Translations under genes and position numbers: made by a program
Assembly (NCBI RefSeq): GCF_001579845.1
Contig: NZ_CP007440.1
Location: 4,362,029 to 4,426,028, forward strand
Length of the DNA stretch: 64,000 nt
Direction: 5' to 3'
Source of the DNA: Rhodoplanes sp. Z2-YC6860
GTDB lineage: Bacteria > Pseudomonadota > Alphaproteobacteria > Rhizobiales > Xanthobacteraceae
Notes under the pieces: generated by a model
What the model saw: only the letters and a program-made list of their open reading frames with translations
Databases searched by the model: none
What the model was told of the DNA's origin: nothing
Shown: positions 44,805 through 52,140 of the stretch, in pieces
Layout of the letters: every line of letters begins with the position of its first letter
Numbering within the stretch: position 1 is the stretch's first letter

Positions 44805-45812
44805 CTACGCCGGTTGCAGCAACACTTGATCGCTGAATAGCGCGGGTTCGCTCCGGGTCACGGCATAGTCGGCGCGAGCGGCAAGGGGCGTAATCCCTTC
44901 GAGACCACGCGGATAGAGCTTGAAACGGGTCTGCGCGATCATCTGCTTCCGCAGTTCGATCCCGCTCGTGACCGATCCGGCGACGATGGCCACGCCGCCT
45001 TGGCGGAGCGAGGTGAGGTTTGTGACGATAGCGTCGTCGCTGCCGTACTCGAACAGCCCGCCTTCGGACGAGGCGGCGACGACGGCGCCGCGCATGTCTT
45101 CAAGAAGGGAGCGCAGCGCCGCCGTGTCATTCCAGTCATACGGTCGATGCGTGAAGGCAATGTCGAGTCCATGCAGCGGAGCACCAGGTGCCTGAAGCGC
45201 CACGAGTGCGTTGGCGCCAAAGCTTGGTCCTTCGGTCTGCGCGTCCATGACGTCGATTGCGATCGGCCGCTCCAGGAGTTTCGCATCGGAGCGGTTGAGC
45301 AAGATCAGCGCGTTGATGCTGTCGAGCGCGGGACCGCCCGCGATATTGACGAGATGCAGCGGTGCGTTGGGGTTGCGGGCCAGAGGCTCACGCAACGCCT
45401 CGGCAAGGAGCTTGGCGATCTGCTGCATCCGCAGCCGCAGCAGCGGGGCATGGGGTGTATCGGCGACCTTGCGGTCCACCGGACTGTCGAAGCCTGCGGG
45501 CAGGTGGTTGCCGCCAAGCTTCATGATGTAAGTGGTGATGCTGTCGAGATAGCCCTGGTCCGATTGAAACAGCGTCCGCAGCAGTCGTGAACGCCGGGCG
45601 GCCAGCCGCATCATGAGCTTGGTGAGGAAACGCGGCACTCTTTGTTGTTTGCGGATCCATTCGACGAACGTGTTGCGCAGTTCGGCATTGCTGGCCGGAT
45701 CGTCGGGTACCGCGAAAGGCGGACGCGACACGTCGATGACCGGAAGCAGAAGGCCGTCGCCGGTCTTGGCGTAGACGAGGCCGTCACTTGCGTGGCTGGT
45801 GTCGGTCGGCAT
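44805..45812 (-). CDS. Uncharacterised protein with possible SAM-methyltransferase fold
   Basis: A 335-residue protein of unclear function. LHLVNIAGGPALDSINALILLN followed by PIAIDVMDAQ resembles the glycine-rich and acidic motifs I and II of class I methyltransferases. RLRMQQIAKLLAEALREPLARN precedes it as a helical region. The C-terminal half (IAFTHRPYDWNDTAALRSLLEDM, VTNLTSLRQGGVAIVAGSVTSG) is compatible with the remaining strands. No signal peptide. Start at 45812 (MPTDTS); a longer form to 45827 is possible. Not clearly related to the genes around it. Confidence 0.72.
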   Translation of the reverse strand: MPTDTSHASDGLVYAKTGDGLLLPVIDVSRPPFAVPDDPASNAELRNTFVEWIRKQQRVPRFLTKLMMRLAARRSRLLRTLFQSDQGYLDSITTYIMKLGGNHLPAGFDSPVDRKVADTPHAPLLRLRMQQIAKLLAEALREPLARNPNAPLHLVNIAGGPALDSINALILLNRSDAKLLERPIAIDVMDAQTEGPSFGANALVALQAPGAPLHGLDIAFTHRPYDWNDTAALRSLLEDMRGAVVAASSEGGLFEYGSDDAIVTNLTSLRQGGVAIVAGSVTSGIELRKQMIAQTRFKLYPRGLEGITPLAARADYAVTRSEPALFSDQVLLQPA

Positions 45813-45918
45813 GGCTCGCGGGCACAACGCGGGAGGGGCCTTCGATATATAGGCCTTCAGCCAACCATCCGCTGCACCGGGGACTTTTTTTTCGGAGGCG
45901 GCAGCGGTTCAAGACCGC

Positions 45919-46098
45919 TTAGTCTTGTCCGGTGATTTCGCCGTCCACCACCATGAAAGTATGACGGTCTCTGCACACCGGGCAGCGCAGGATCATCTGC
46001 GCGTCACGTGGCATCTTCTGCATTTCGGCGCGGGTCGATAGAAACCCCGTGTCAAATTTCTGACCGGTCGCCGGACATTTGAAAACGAGATTTCCCAC
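45919..46098 (-). CDS. Small zinc-binding protein (59 aa), GTG start
   Basis: A short gene that standard ATG-only calls would miss. The GTG at 46098 follows AAGGGA at seven bases and encodes MGNLVFKCPATGQKFDTGF, then TRAEMQKMPRDAQMILRCPVCRDRHTFMV. FKCPATG and CPVC form a zinc ribbon with His and Cys ligands. The VFKCPATG.KxxTG and CPVCxxxH pattern is widespread in Rhizobiales as tiny zinc-ribbon proteins of unknown function. Two short ATG frames nearby are less good because they lack the Cys pattern. Confidence 0.78.
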   Translation of the reverse strand: MGNLVFKCPATGQKFDTGFLSTRAEMQKMPRDAQMILRCPVCRDRHTFMVVDGEITGQD

Positions 46099-46176
46099 GA
46101 CGCATTCCCTTCAGCATATCGCGGGGGCGACGATGAGATTCCCAGCGCCATGCAGCGCCGCGATAATGAAGAAAAA

Positions 46177-46204
46177 GGTCCTGCTCCCCCCCGGAAGCAG
46201 GACC
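46177..46204 (-). terminator. Rho-independent terminator of the small minus-strand gene
   Basis: A perfect 9-bp stem (GGTCCTGCT / AGCAGGACC) with a 10-base C-rich loop. Read on the minus strand it is followed by a T-run (TTTTTCTTC), so it ends transcription from the gene at 46234-46422. Confidence 0.72.
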
Positions 46205-46233
46205 CTCAAGGTGTGTCTGCCAAGTCGCGCTTC

Positions 46234-46422
46234 TTAGGCTGCGGTTCTTTTAAGGAAGCTCTGACTTTGTGCCCGTTCGGCGAGTTCGATGCTCATCTGA
46301 CGCAATTCATCGGCGGTAATTTTGTCCGGGCATTCATCTGCCAGGCGCTCGCACCAGAGAGCGTAGAACCGGAGATCAAGGCTGCTGTCGACCATATGTC
46401 TTTGATACTGGACGAATGCCAC
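46234..46422 (-). CDS. Small hypothetical protein (62 aa)
   Basis: A 62-residue soluble protein: LRFYALWCERLADECPDKITADELRQMSIELAERAQSQ. The two-helix look with RFYALWCERLA and an aliphatic second helix is like other rhizobial helical micro-proteins (W-C-x-x-L-A). No known function. The start at 46422 (MAFVQY) has no strong ribosome-binding site, so an internal start is possible. A terminator lies just after the stop, which supports a separate transcript. Confidence 0.62.
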   Translation of the reverse strand: MAFVQYQRHMVDSSLDLRFYALWCERLADECPDKITADELRQMSIELAERAQSQSFLKRTAA

Positions 46423-46614
46423 GTCGGGTATCCGTACAACTACGAACGAAACGGTGGCCGGTGTTCGAGGCTCTTATCCGCCAGGCGTTATCGAGATCAT
46501 TGCAGGATGTTCCGTTTGGCGGGACGCCTCATGCTCAATGCTGCGATGTTGATGGGTCCTGACTGCAGGCTTCACGTCCCGGCCACATTAAATTCCGGAC
46601 ATGCGCCAAAACGC

Positions 46615-46639
46615 GGAACTGCTTCAGCTAGGCTACGTT
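46615..46639 (+). promoter_or_regulatory. EcfG-type general stress promoter
   Basis: GGAAC (46615-46619), 16 bases, CGTT (46636-46639): a full match to the alphaproteobacterial sigma-EcfG consensus. It lies 33 bases before the start of the small exported protein. Confidence 0.78.
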
Positions 46640-46672
46640 GTCGGGGGCGTCGCAATCCGAGGAGATCGTCTG

Positions 46673-46876
46673 ATGACCAATCTTGCGAAACTGGCGCTCG
46701 CGGTGGCTCTCACTGTCGGTATCTGCAGCGGCGGTGCGATGGCCCAGAGCACCCCTTCTTCCGATCCGGCCAAGGCCGACACATCCGATCCGGGCAGCAC
46801 GCCCAAGGCGAAGCCCGCACCGGCCAAGGCCAAGAAGGCGGCCCATCACTCCAAGAAACAGCACAAGTCGATGTAG
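46673..46876 (+). CDS. Small exported Lys/Pro/Ala-rich protein (67 aa)
   Basis: A 67-residue protein with signal peptide MTNLAKLALAVALTVGICSGGAMA (cleavage before QS). The mature part is Ser/Thr/Pro/Asp-rich and then Lys-rich (KAKPAPAKAKKAAHHSKKQHKSM). The ATG has AGGAG 12 bases upstream. A perfect EcfG-type promoter precedes it and a strong terminator follows, so it is likely a single-gene general-stress-response unit. Many Rhizobiales have such tiny exported basic proteins with unknown function; binding to polyanions is possible. Codon bias agrees with the neighbourhood. Confidence 0.75.
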   Translation: MTNLAKLALAVALTVGICSGGAMAQSTPSSDPAKADTSDPGSTPKAKPAPAKAKKAAHHSKKQHKSM

Positions 46877-46900
46877 CGCATCGCGCCTGTTTGAGTTGGA

Positions 46901-46925
46901 AAGACCGCCCCTCGGGCGGTCTTTT
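46901..46925 (+). terminator. Rho-independent terminator after the small exported protein
   Basis: AAGACCGCCC-CTC-GGGCGGTCTT: perfect 10-bp stem, three-base loop, then TTCGTTTTTG. Lies 25 bases after the stop. Confidence 0.88.
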
Positions 46926-47057
46926 CGTTTTTGAACTCTGCCGCAACGTGGAGGATCGCACGCATGCCTCGTTTCCGGCCGCGGGCCGCCTCGCATAGGA
47001 TCCAGTAAGCTTCCAGGCGCCATGGGCTACCACCGTTCCGCGGTGTAAAACGGCGGG

Positions 47058-48686
47058 ATGATTGACAAGACTCCAGGCTCTGCATCGATCGGCCCATCTG
47101 CAGCGTCCATTTCCTCTTGGGCGCCATTCCGCCATCCGGTCTTTGCGATCCTCTGGATCGCGACGGTGATCTCCAACATTGGCACCTGGATGCAGAATGC
47201 CGCGGCCGGCTGGCTGATGACCGGCCTCAATCCGGATCCGCTGATTGTCTCGCTGGTGCAGGTTGCGACCACGTTGCCGATGTTCCTGTTCGGCATTCCG
47301 GCAGGCGCCTTGGCCGACATCCTCGATCGGCGCAAGCTCTTGATCGCCGTGCAGCTCTTGCTCACGATCCTCGTCGCAGGCTTTTCGCTGCTGGTCTGGC
47401 TCAACCGGATCACGCCGGCTTCGCTCCTCGGCTTCACCTTCGTGATGGGCGTTGGCGCTGCGCTGATTGCGCCGGCCTGGCAGTCGATCGTGCCGCAACT
47501 CGTGCCGCGTGAGGAACTGTCGCCCGCGGTCGCCGCGAACAGCGTCGGCATCAATGTCAGCCGCGCCGTCGGGCCTGCACTGGCGGGCCTGCTGATCGGC
47601 GCGCTCGGGATTGCCGCGCCATTCTGGATCAATGCGGTCACCAGCCTTGGGGTGATCGCAGCGCTGATCTGGTGGCGGCCGCAGGAGCGCATATCGAAGA
47701 GCCTGCCGCCAGAGCGCTTCGGCAGCGCCATGCTGGTCGGTTTGCGTCATGCGCGGCGCAACCCGCATCTGCGCGCGACGCTCATCCGCGCGATCGGATT
47801 CTTCATCTTCGCCAGCGCCTACTGGGCGCTGCTGCCGCTCGTCGCACGCAACCAGGTGCAGGGCGGTCCCACGCTTTACGGCATCCTGCTTGGCGCGATC
47901 GGAGGCAGCGCGGTGATCGGTGCGCTCGTGTTGCCGCTGATCAGGGACCGTCTCGGCGCAGACGGATTGGCTTCGGCCGGCACCGTGGGAACGGCCGTGG
48001 CGCTTGCGCTGTTCGGGCTCGCACGCAATCCCGCGACAGCGCTGGTTGCAAGCTTCGTCGCCGGCCTGTCGTGGATCGCCGTGCTCGCGACCATCAATGT
48101 CTCCGCGCAGATGAGCCTGCCGGCCTGGGTGCGGGGCAGAGGGCTGGCGCTGTTCGTCACCGTGATGTTCGGCGCGATGAGTCTCGGCAGCATGGCCTGG
48201 GGGCAGGTGGCGGCGCATGTCGGATTGCCGGCGAGCCATATCATCGCGGCCGCGGCGCTCGTCATCGCGCTCGTCGCGTTGCGGCGCTGGAAGCTGCAGA
48301 CCGGTGCGGGCGTCGATCTCAATCCATCGATGCACTGGCCTGCGCCGGTGCTCGCCCAGAACATCGACAGCGATCGTGGGCCGGTGCTGGTGACGATCGA
48401 GTACCGCATCGACCCGAACGACCGGGACGCGTTCCTCGACGCATTGCTCGCGCTGTCCGATCAGCGCCGCCGCGACGGCGCCTTCGAGTGGGGCGTGTTC
48501 GAGGACGTGGCCGAACCGGACAAGTTCGTGGAGACTTTCCTGATCGCATCCTGGATCGAGCACCTGCGCCAGCATGAGCGGGTGACCCAGGAGGGGCGGG
48601 ACCTGCAGGAGCGGGTGCAGGCGTTTCATAAGGGGGCGACGCCGCCAGCGGTGGCGCATCTGATCGCCGCTGAAATCGGGGCTTAA
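47058..48686 (+). CDS. MFS exporter fused to an antibiotic-biosynthesis-monooxygenase-like domain
   Basis: A 542-residue protein. Residues about 15-425 form a 12-helix MFS domain of the EntS/MFS_3 type (PVFAILWIATVISNIGTWMQNAAAGWLM, then LADILDRRKLLIAVQ). The last 100 residues are soluble: GPVLVTIEYRIDPNDRDAFLDALLALSDQRRRDGAFEWGVFED and a His-rich LRQHERVTQEGRDLQERVQ, a ferredoxin-like ABM domain. This combination is recurrent in proteobacteria. Likely a small-molecule exporter; what the ABM part does is unknown. It stands alone upstream of a GntR gene. Confidence 0.9.
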   Translation: MIDKTPGSASIGPSAASISSWAPFRHPVFAILWIATVISNIGTWMQNAAAGWLMTGLNPDPLIVSLVQVATTLPMFLFGIPAGALADILDRRKLLIAVQLLLTILVAGFSLLVWLNRITPASLLGFTFVMGVGAALIAPAWQSIVPQLVPREELSPAVAANSVGINVSRAVGPALAGLLIGALGIAAPFWINAVTSLGVIAALIWWRPQERISKSLPPERFGSAMLVGLRHARRNPHLRATLIRAIGFFIFASAYWALLPLVARNQVQGGPTLYGILLGAIGGSAVIGALVLPLIRDRLGADGLASAGTVGTAVALALFGLARNPATALVASFVAGLSWIAVLATINVSAQMSLPAWVRGRGLALFVTVMFGAMSLGSMAWGQVAAHVGLPASHIIAAAALVIALVALRRWKLQTGAGVDLNPSMHWPAPVLAQNIDSDRGPVLVTIEYRIDPNDRDAFLDALLALSDQRRRDGAFEWGVFEDVAEPDKFVETFLIASWIEHLRQHERVTQEGRDLQERVQAFHKGATPPAVAHLIAAEIGA

Positions 48687-48741
48687 GCGAGCTCAATTCA
48701 GTCAGGGCTTTGTAGGATCCTGCGGGAGGAGGCATGTCGGC

Positions 48742-48788
48742 TTGACAGCCTCAAACAAAATCTCGATAAAAATACCCAACATCGAGAT
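48742..48788 (+). promoter_or_regulatory. Promoter with overlapping operator of the GntR gene
   Basis: TTGACA (48742-48747), 17 bases, GATAAA (48765-48770). A perfect 8-bp repeat ATCTCGAT (48760-48767) and ATCGAGAT (48781-48788) with 13 bases between overlaps the -10 element, suiting negative autoregulation by the GntR protein that starts nine bases later. Confidence 0.65.
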
Positions 48789-48796
48789 ATTGGCAG

Positions 48797-49540
48797 ATGT
48801 TAGAGGAAACGGACCAAGCGAGTAAGGCGTCGACCCTGGCCGTCCAAGCATTTGACCGGCTGCGCGCCGACATCATCAGCGCCAAACTCAAGCCCGGCGA
48901 GAAGATGCTCGTGGAGCATCTGCGCGAAGCCTACGGAGTCGGCGCCACGCCGCTGCGCGAGGCGTTGTCCAAGCTCACCTCGCTTGAGCTTGTCACCGCG
49001 GAGGGCCAGCGCGGCTTTCGCGTGGCTCCTGTGTCGGTCGAGAACCTGCTCGACATCACCAAGACCCGCGCTTGGGTCGAGGGCGCGGCGTTGCGCGCGG
49101 CCATCGACCGGGGCGACCGGGCCTGGGAGGCCGAGATCATCGCCGCGGCACACCGGCTGCGCGGATGCCCAAAACAGGACGGCGAGAAGCTCAGCGACCC
49201 GTGGTATCGCGGCAATCGCGAGTTTCATGACGCGCTGGTCGGCGCCTGCCAGTCGCGCCAGACCATGAATTTCCGCGCCCAACTCTACGATCTCAGCGAC
49301 CGCTACCGGCGTCTCTCGGTGCAACACGGCCTCGGCGGCCGTGACTTCGACCTGGAGCACCAGCGCATCATGGAAGCGGCGCTCGCGCGTGATGCGAATG
49401 CCGCCATCACGTTCACGGCCGAGCATTTCATCGAGACCACGCGGGTGATCCTGGCGGGCGAGGAGCGAGGCGAGGATTTCGTCGCGCGCACCATTTCGGG
49501 CCTTCGGCGCGACGTCCGCTCAGGTCTCGGCCTGCCGTGA
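48797..49540 (+). CDS. GntR-family regulator (FCD subfamily)
   Basis: A 247-residue regulator. The winged helix is AFDRLRADIISAKLKPGEKMLVEHLREAYGVGATPLREALSKLTSLELVTAEGQRGFRVAP (residues about 12-80). The FCD effector domain follows (about 85-225); RGNREFHDALVGACQSR contains the metal-ligand Asp and the ILAGEERGEDFVARTISGLRR tail. Transcribed together with the cyclase and Bug gene that follow; probably senses the substrate or product of that cassette. It has its own TTGACA promoter and an operator over the -10 element. Confidence 0.93.
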   Translation: MLEETDQASKASTLAVQAFDRLRADIISAKLKPGEKMLVEHLREAYGVGATPLREALSKLTSLELVTAEGQRGFRVAPVSVENLLDITKTRAWVEGAALRAAIDRGDRAWEAEIIAAAHRLRGCPKQDGEKLSDPWYRGNREFHDALVGACQSRQTMNFRAQLYDLSDRYRRLSVQHGLGGRDFDLEHQRIMEAALARDANAAITFTAEHFIETTRVILAGEERGEDFVARTISGLRRDVRSGLGLP

Positions 49541-49562
49541 GCCAATTCAACGGGGAATATCC

Positions 49563-50255
49563 ATGATCCAGTACGGCAAGATCGTCGACATCAGCCTTGA
49601 GCTCGATCCGAAGAACTTCGGCATGCGCACGCCGGCAGGCTTCAAGAAAGACATGCAGTTCGAGATGGAGGTCATCAAGGAGCACGACGCGCCGGGCGGC
49701 GCCGGTCAGATCGTGCGTGGCGTGCACATGCGGCTCCACGCCGGAAGCCACGTCGACGCGCCGGAGCACAACGTGCGCGGCGGCACGCAGATCCATCAGT
49801 TGCCCTTGGACCTGTTCATCGGCGACGCCGTCATCGCCGACTTCCGCCACAAGCTGCCGAGCAAAGCGATCACCGAGAAGGACATGGAGAACTCGCTCGG
49901 CAACCGTATCCGCAAGGGCGATCGGTTGTTGCTGCGCACCGACCATAACAACACTTATGACGGTGGCTCAGAGAAATGGATGGTTGAATCGCCGTATCTC
50001 ACCATCGGCGCCACGATGTGGTGCATCGACAAGGGCGTGGTGATCGTCGGTTACGATTTCTATCACGGCAATGACGAGCCCAACGCGCCGCGCACCTTCC
50101 ACAATTCGCGTACGCTCAGCGAGCACGGCATCATCACCATGCCGTATCTGAAGAACCTCGACCGCATCGAGAAAGAGCGCTTCACGCTGATCGGCCTGCC
50201 ACTCAATCTGATCGGCGCCGAAGCCTCGCCGATCCGCGCCGTCGCGCTCTGCTGA
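49563..50255 (+). CDS. Cyclase-family metal hydrolase (kynurenine formamidase-like)
   Basis: A 230-residue hydrolase of the cyclase superfamily (PF04199), which includes kynurenine formamidase and isatin hydrolase. The metal motif HAGSHVDAPEH (His-x-Gly-x-His-x-Asp-x-Pro) is visible near residue 60, preceded by VHMRL; a downstream His in NSRTLSEHGI may be a ligand. The ATG at 49563 is 23 bases after the GntR stop. With a Bug binding protein 38 bases after, the cassette probably takes up and opens an amide or lactam ring. The substrate cannot be decided. Confidence 0.88.
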   Translation: MIQYGKIVDISLELDPKNFGMRTPAGFKKDMQFEMEVIKEHDAPGGAGQIVRGVHMRLHAGSHVDAPEHNVRGGTQIHQLPLDLFIGDAVIADFRHKLPSKAITEKDMENSLGNRIRKGDRLLLRTDHNNTYDGGSEKWMVESPYLTIGATMWCIDKGVVIVGYDFYHGNDEPNAPRTFHNSRTLSEHGIITMPYLKNLDRIEKERFTLIGLPLNLIGAEASPIRAVALC

Positions 50256-50292
50256 TTTCGAACGAACAACAAATGAACCGGGAGGGAATACC

Positions 50293-51258
50293 ATGCGCGT
50301 CATCGCGCTGCTTGCTGCTTTGCTGGCCGGATGGATGGGGCTTGCCACGCAAGCCCGCGCCGAGGATCAGTATCCTTCGCGTGTCATCACGATCGTTGCA
50401 CCGATCACCGCGGGCACCACCATCGACATCCTGGCGCGTCTCTATGCCGATCGGTTGTCGGTGAAACTCGGTCAGCAGGTGGTGGTGCTGAATCGCCCGG
50501 GCGCTGGAGGTCTCATCGGCGCGCAGGCGGTCGCAACCGCTCCGGCTGACGGCTATACGCTGCTGTTCGCCAACTCCGGGCACGCCATCCTCGGCACCCT
50601 GAACAAGAATCTGCCATTCGATCCGGTGCGGGATTTCTCCGGCGTGGCGCTGGTTGGCGAGGCGCCGACTGTCGTGACCGTGGCGCCTTCGCTCGGCGTC
50701 TCGAACCTCAAGGAGTTTGTCGCGCTCGCGAAGTCCAAACCTGGTGAGGTGAACTACGGTTCGGCCGGCATCGGCACTGCGACGCATCTCGCCGGCGCTT
50801 ATTTCGCGCTGAAGACGGGCACCGACATGGTGCATGTGCCCTACACGGTGAGCGCCACGATCATTGCCGACCTGCTCGGTGGACGCATCCAAGCCTCGTT
50901 CGTGCCGGTGGCCTTCGTGCAGCAACTGTTGGCCGACGGGCGGCTGCGCGCGCTCGCGGTCTCGTCGAAAGAACCGGTGACCGAGCCGGTCGCGATCCCG
51001 ACCGCGCTGTCGCAGGGCGTCGATTATACGAATGCCACCTGGTACGGCATCCTGGCGTCCGCCAAGACGCCCAAGCCGATCCTGAAAAAGCTCAGCGAAG
51101 CGATTTCCGAAGTCGGCAAGGACGCCGAGTTGCAGGCGAAGATCCGGGCGCAAGCGATCGAGCCGCGTGATATGCCGCTGGAAAAATTCGATCAGAGCAT
51201 CCTGGCCGACATGGCCCGGCTCGATCCGCTGCTCAAGGCCATTGCCGAGAAAAGGTAG
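50293..51258 (+). CDS. Bug-family substrate-binding protein
   Basis: A 321-residue exported protein (signal peptide MRVIALLAALLAGWMGLATQARA). The Bug core YPSRVITIVAPITAGTTIDILARLYADRLSVKLGQQVVVLNRPGAGGLIGAQAVATAPADGYT differs from the usual VPFPAGG start by PITAGTT, so the ligand pocket may differ. Later part: HVPYTVSATIIADLLGGRIQASFVP. It closes the GntR-cyclase-Bug cassette. No TctAB partner in the window. Confidence 0.92.
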   Translation: MRVIALLAALLAGWMGLATQARAEDQYPSRVITIVAPITAGTTIDILARLYADRLSVKLGQQVVVLNRPGAGGLIGAQAVATAPADGYTLLFANSGHAILGTLNKNLPFDPVRDFSGVALVGEAPTVVTVAPSLGVSNLKEFVALAKSKPGEVNYGSAGIGTATHLAGAYFALKTGTDMVHVPYTVSATIIADLLGGRIQASFVPVAFVQQLLADGRLRALAVSSKEPVTEPVAIPTALSQGVDYTNATWYGILASAKTPKPILKKLSEAISEVGKDAELQAKIRAQAIEPRDMPLEKFDQSILADMARLDPLLKAIAEKR

Positions 51259-51321
51259 CCGGTTGAGCGATTGTAACGGGGCGCGCTCAGGCCTAAAGCT
51301 CTGGGCCGGGAGGGTTGCCCC

Positions 51322-51948
51322 ATGACGACGCCGGAGACGACGCCGAAAACATCGCGGGACGCGGCCGCGACGCTGGCCGTACCACCGCCGGCCCCTGCGG
51401 CACCGGCGGCCGTGTCCGCGCCCTGGTATTCGCGCTTCGGCAACCTTGCGCAGATCGCCTCAGCCGTGATCGCGCTGGTCGGCTTCGCGGTGGTGATCTT
51501 TCAACTCAACGACAACCGCAAGAAATCGGAAGCTGAGGCTTATCGCGCCGAACTCGCCGACGCGCGGCGCAACTACGCAACCTACAGCGACGCGATCTTG
51601 CGCTATCCGCATCTGTCCGATCCCGACTATGCGGCGCTGATGCGCAACCATAATGAGTACCTGCGCTACCAGGCCTTCGTGAGCCACATGATCTACGCCT
51701 ACGATGACATCTTGAATGTTGTGCGAGGCGGCGGCGACAACGAGGGCATCAAGGAATGGCTGACGGCGTTCCAGGTGGATATCAGGCTCCACCGCCGCTA
51801 CCTGTGTCATCCGGCCGACAAGCGCTTTACCGAAACCTACCGGCCGTTCATGCAAAAGCTTTTGAAAGACGCTGCCGGCGACTGCAAGGATGTGCCGGAG
51901 TTGGTGGAAGCCACAAAGCCGCAAGGCTCGCCTGCCGTCAACGATTGA
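51322..51948 (+). CDS. Uncharacterised membrane-anchored protein
   Basis: A 208-residue protein not recognised as any family. The first 35 residues are Pro/Ala/Thr-rich (APAAPAAVSAPW), then one membrane helix IASAVIALVGFAVVIFQL (about 46-63) and a basic-acidic coiled region NDNRKKSEAEAYRAELADARRNY. The remaining 110 residues are soluble and helical, with aromatic and charged residues (HNEYLRYQAFVSHMIYAYDDILNVV) and two Cys. Looks like a single-pass anchor with a cytoplasmic helical domain. Sixty-three bases after the Bug gene; may be separate. Confidence 0.7.
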   Translation: MTTPETTPKTSRDAAATLAVPPPAPAAPAAVSAPWYSRFGNLAQIASAVIALVGFAVVIFQLNDNRKKSEAEAYRAELADARRNYATYSDAILRYPHLSDPDYAALMRNHNEYLRYQAFVSHMIYAYDDILNVVRGGGDNEGIKEWLTAFQVDIRLHRRYLCHPADKRFTETYRPFMQKLLKDAAGDCKDVPELVEATKPQGSPAVND

Positions 51949-51996
51949 CACCGCCCGCCAAGCGGTAGCAAAAGACGCCTGTCGGCATCGCGCCGG

Positions 51997-52029
51997 CCCG
52001 GTCGCAGCCTACCCGGTAAAAACAAGGAG
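51997..52029 (+). promoter_or_regulatory. Candidate class I preQ1 riboswitch upstream of queD-queE
   Basis: The sequence has a 4-bp P1 stem (CCGG at 51998-52001 with CCGG at 52013-52016), loop UCGCAG-CCUAC, and an A-rich tail UAAAAACAAGGAG. The loop start UCGCAG and the tail CAAGG match the well-known Thermoanaerobacter preQ1-I aptamer. The pseudoknot pairs G52007-C52023 and C52005-G52026 are available, and C52012, just before the P1 3' strand, fits the preQ1-pairing cytosine. Here the tail contains the AAGGAG ribosome-binding site for the leader ORF, so ligand binding would hide it and reduce queDE translation. Confidence 0.7.
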
Positions 52030-52035
52030 CCCAGT

Positions 52036-52131
52036 ATGAGATTTCCGGCCCGTTGGGTCGGGCACGGCGGCATTGTCCGCCGGCCTGATCTCCACGTCGT
52101 CCACCCGCGCTTCGCCCGCCCGGCGAACTAG
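52036..52131 (+). CDS. 31-codon leader ORF, in frame with queD
   Basis: ATG at 52036 stands six bases after the AAGGAG in the riboswitch tail. The frame encodes 31 residues (MRFPARWVGHGGIVRRP, then DLHVVHPRFARPAN) and ends at TAG (52129-52131). queD begins nine bases later in the same frame. The peptide has no recognisable family. It may be a translated leader that couples riboswitch control to queD by re-initiation, or an N-terminal extension lost by the amber codon. Translation is inferred from the ribosome-binding site. Confidence 0.5.
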   Translation: MRFPARWVGHGGIVRRPDLHVVHPRFARPAN

Positions 52132-52140
52132 CGGTGGCCC

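Noticed and set aside
46710-48659. 649-codon minus-strand open frame opposite the MFS-ABM gene
   Set aside because: Mirror-frame artefact of high GC content with no recognisable fold or ribosome-binding site.
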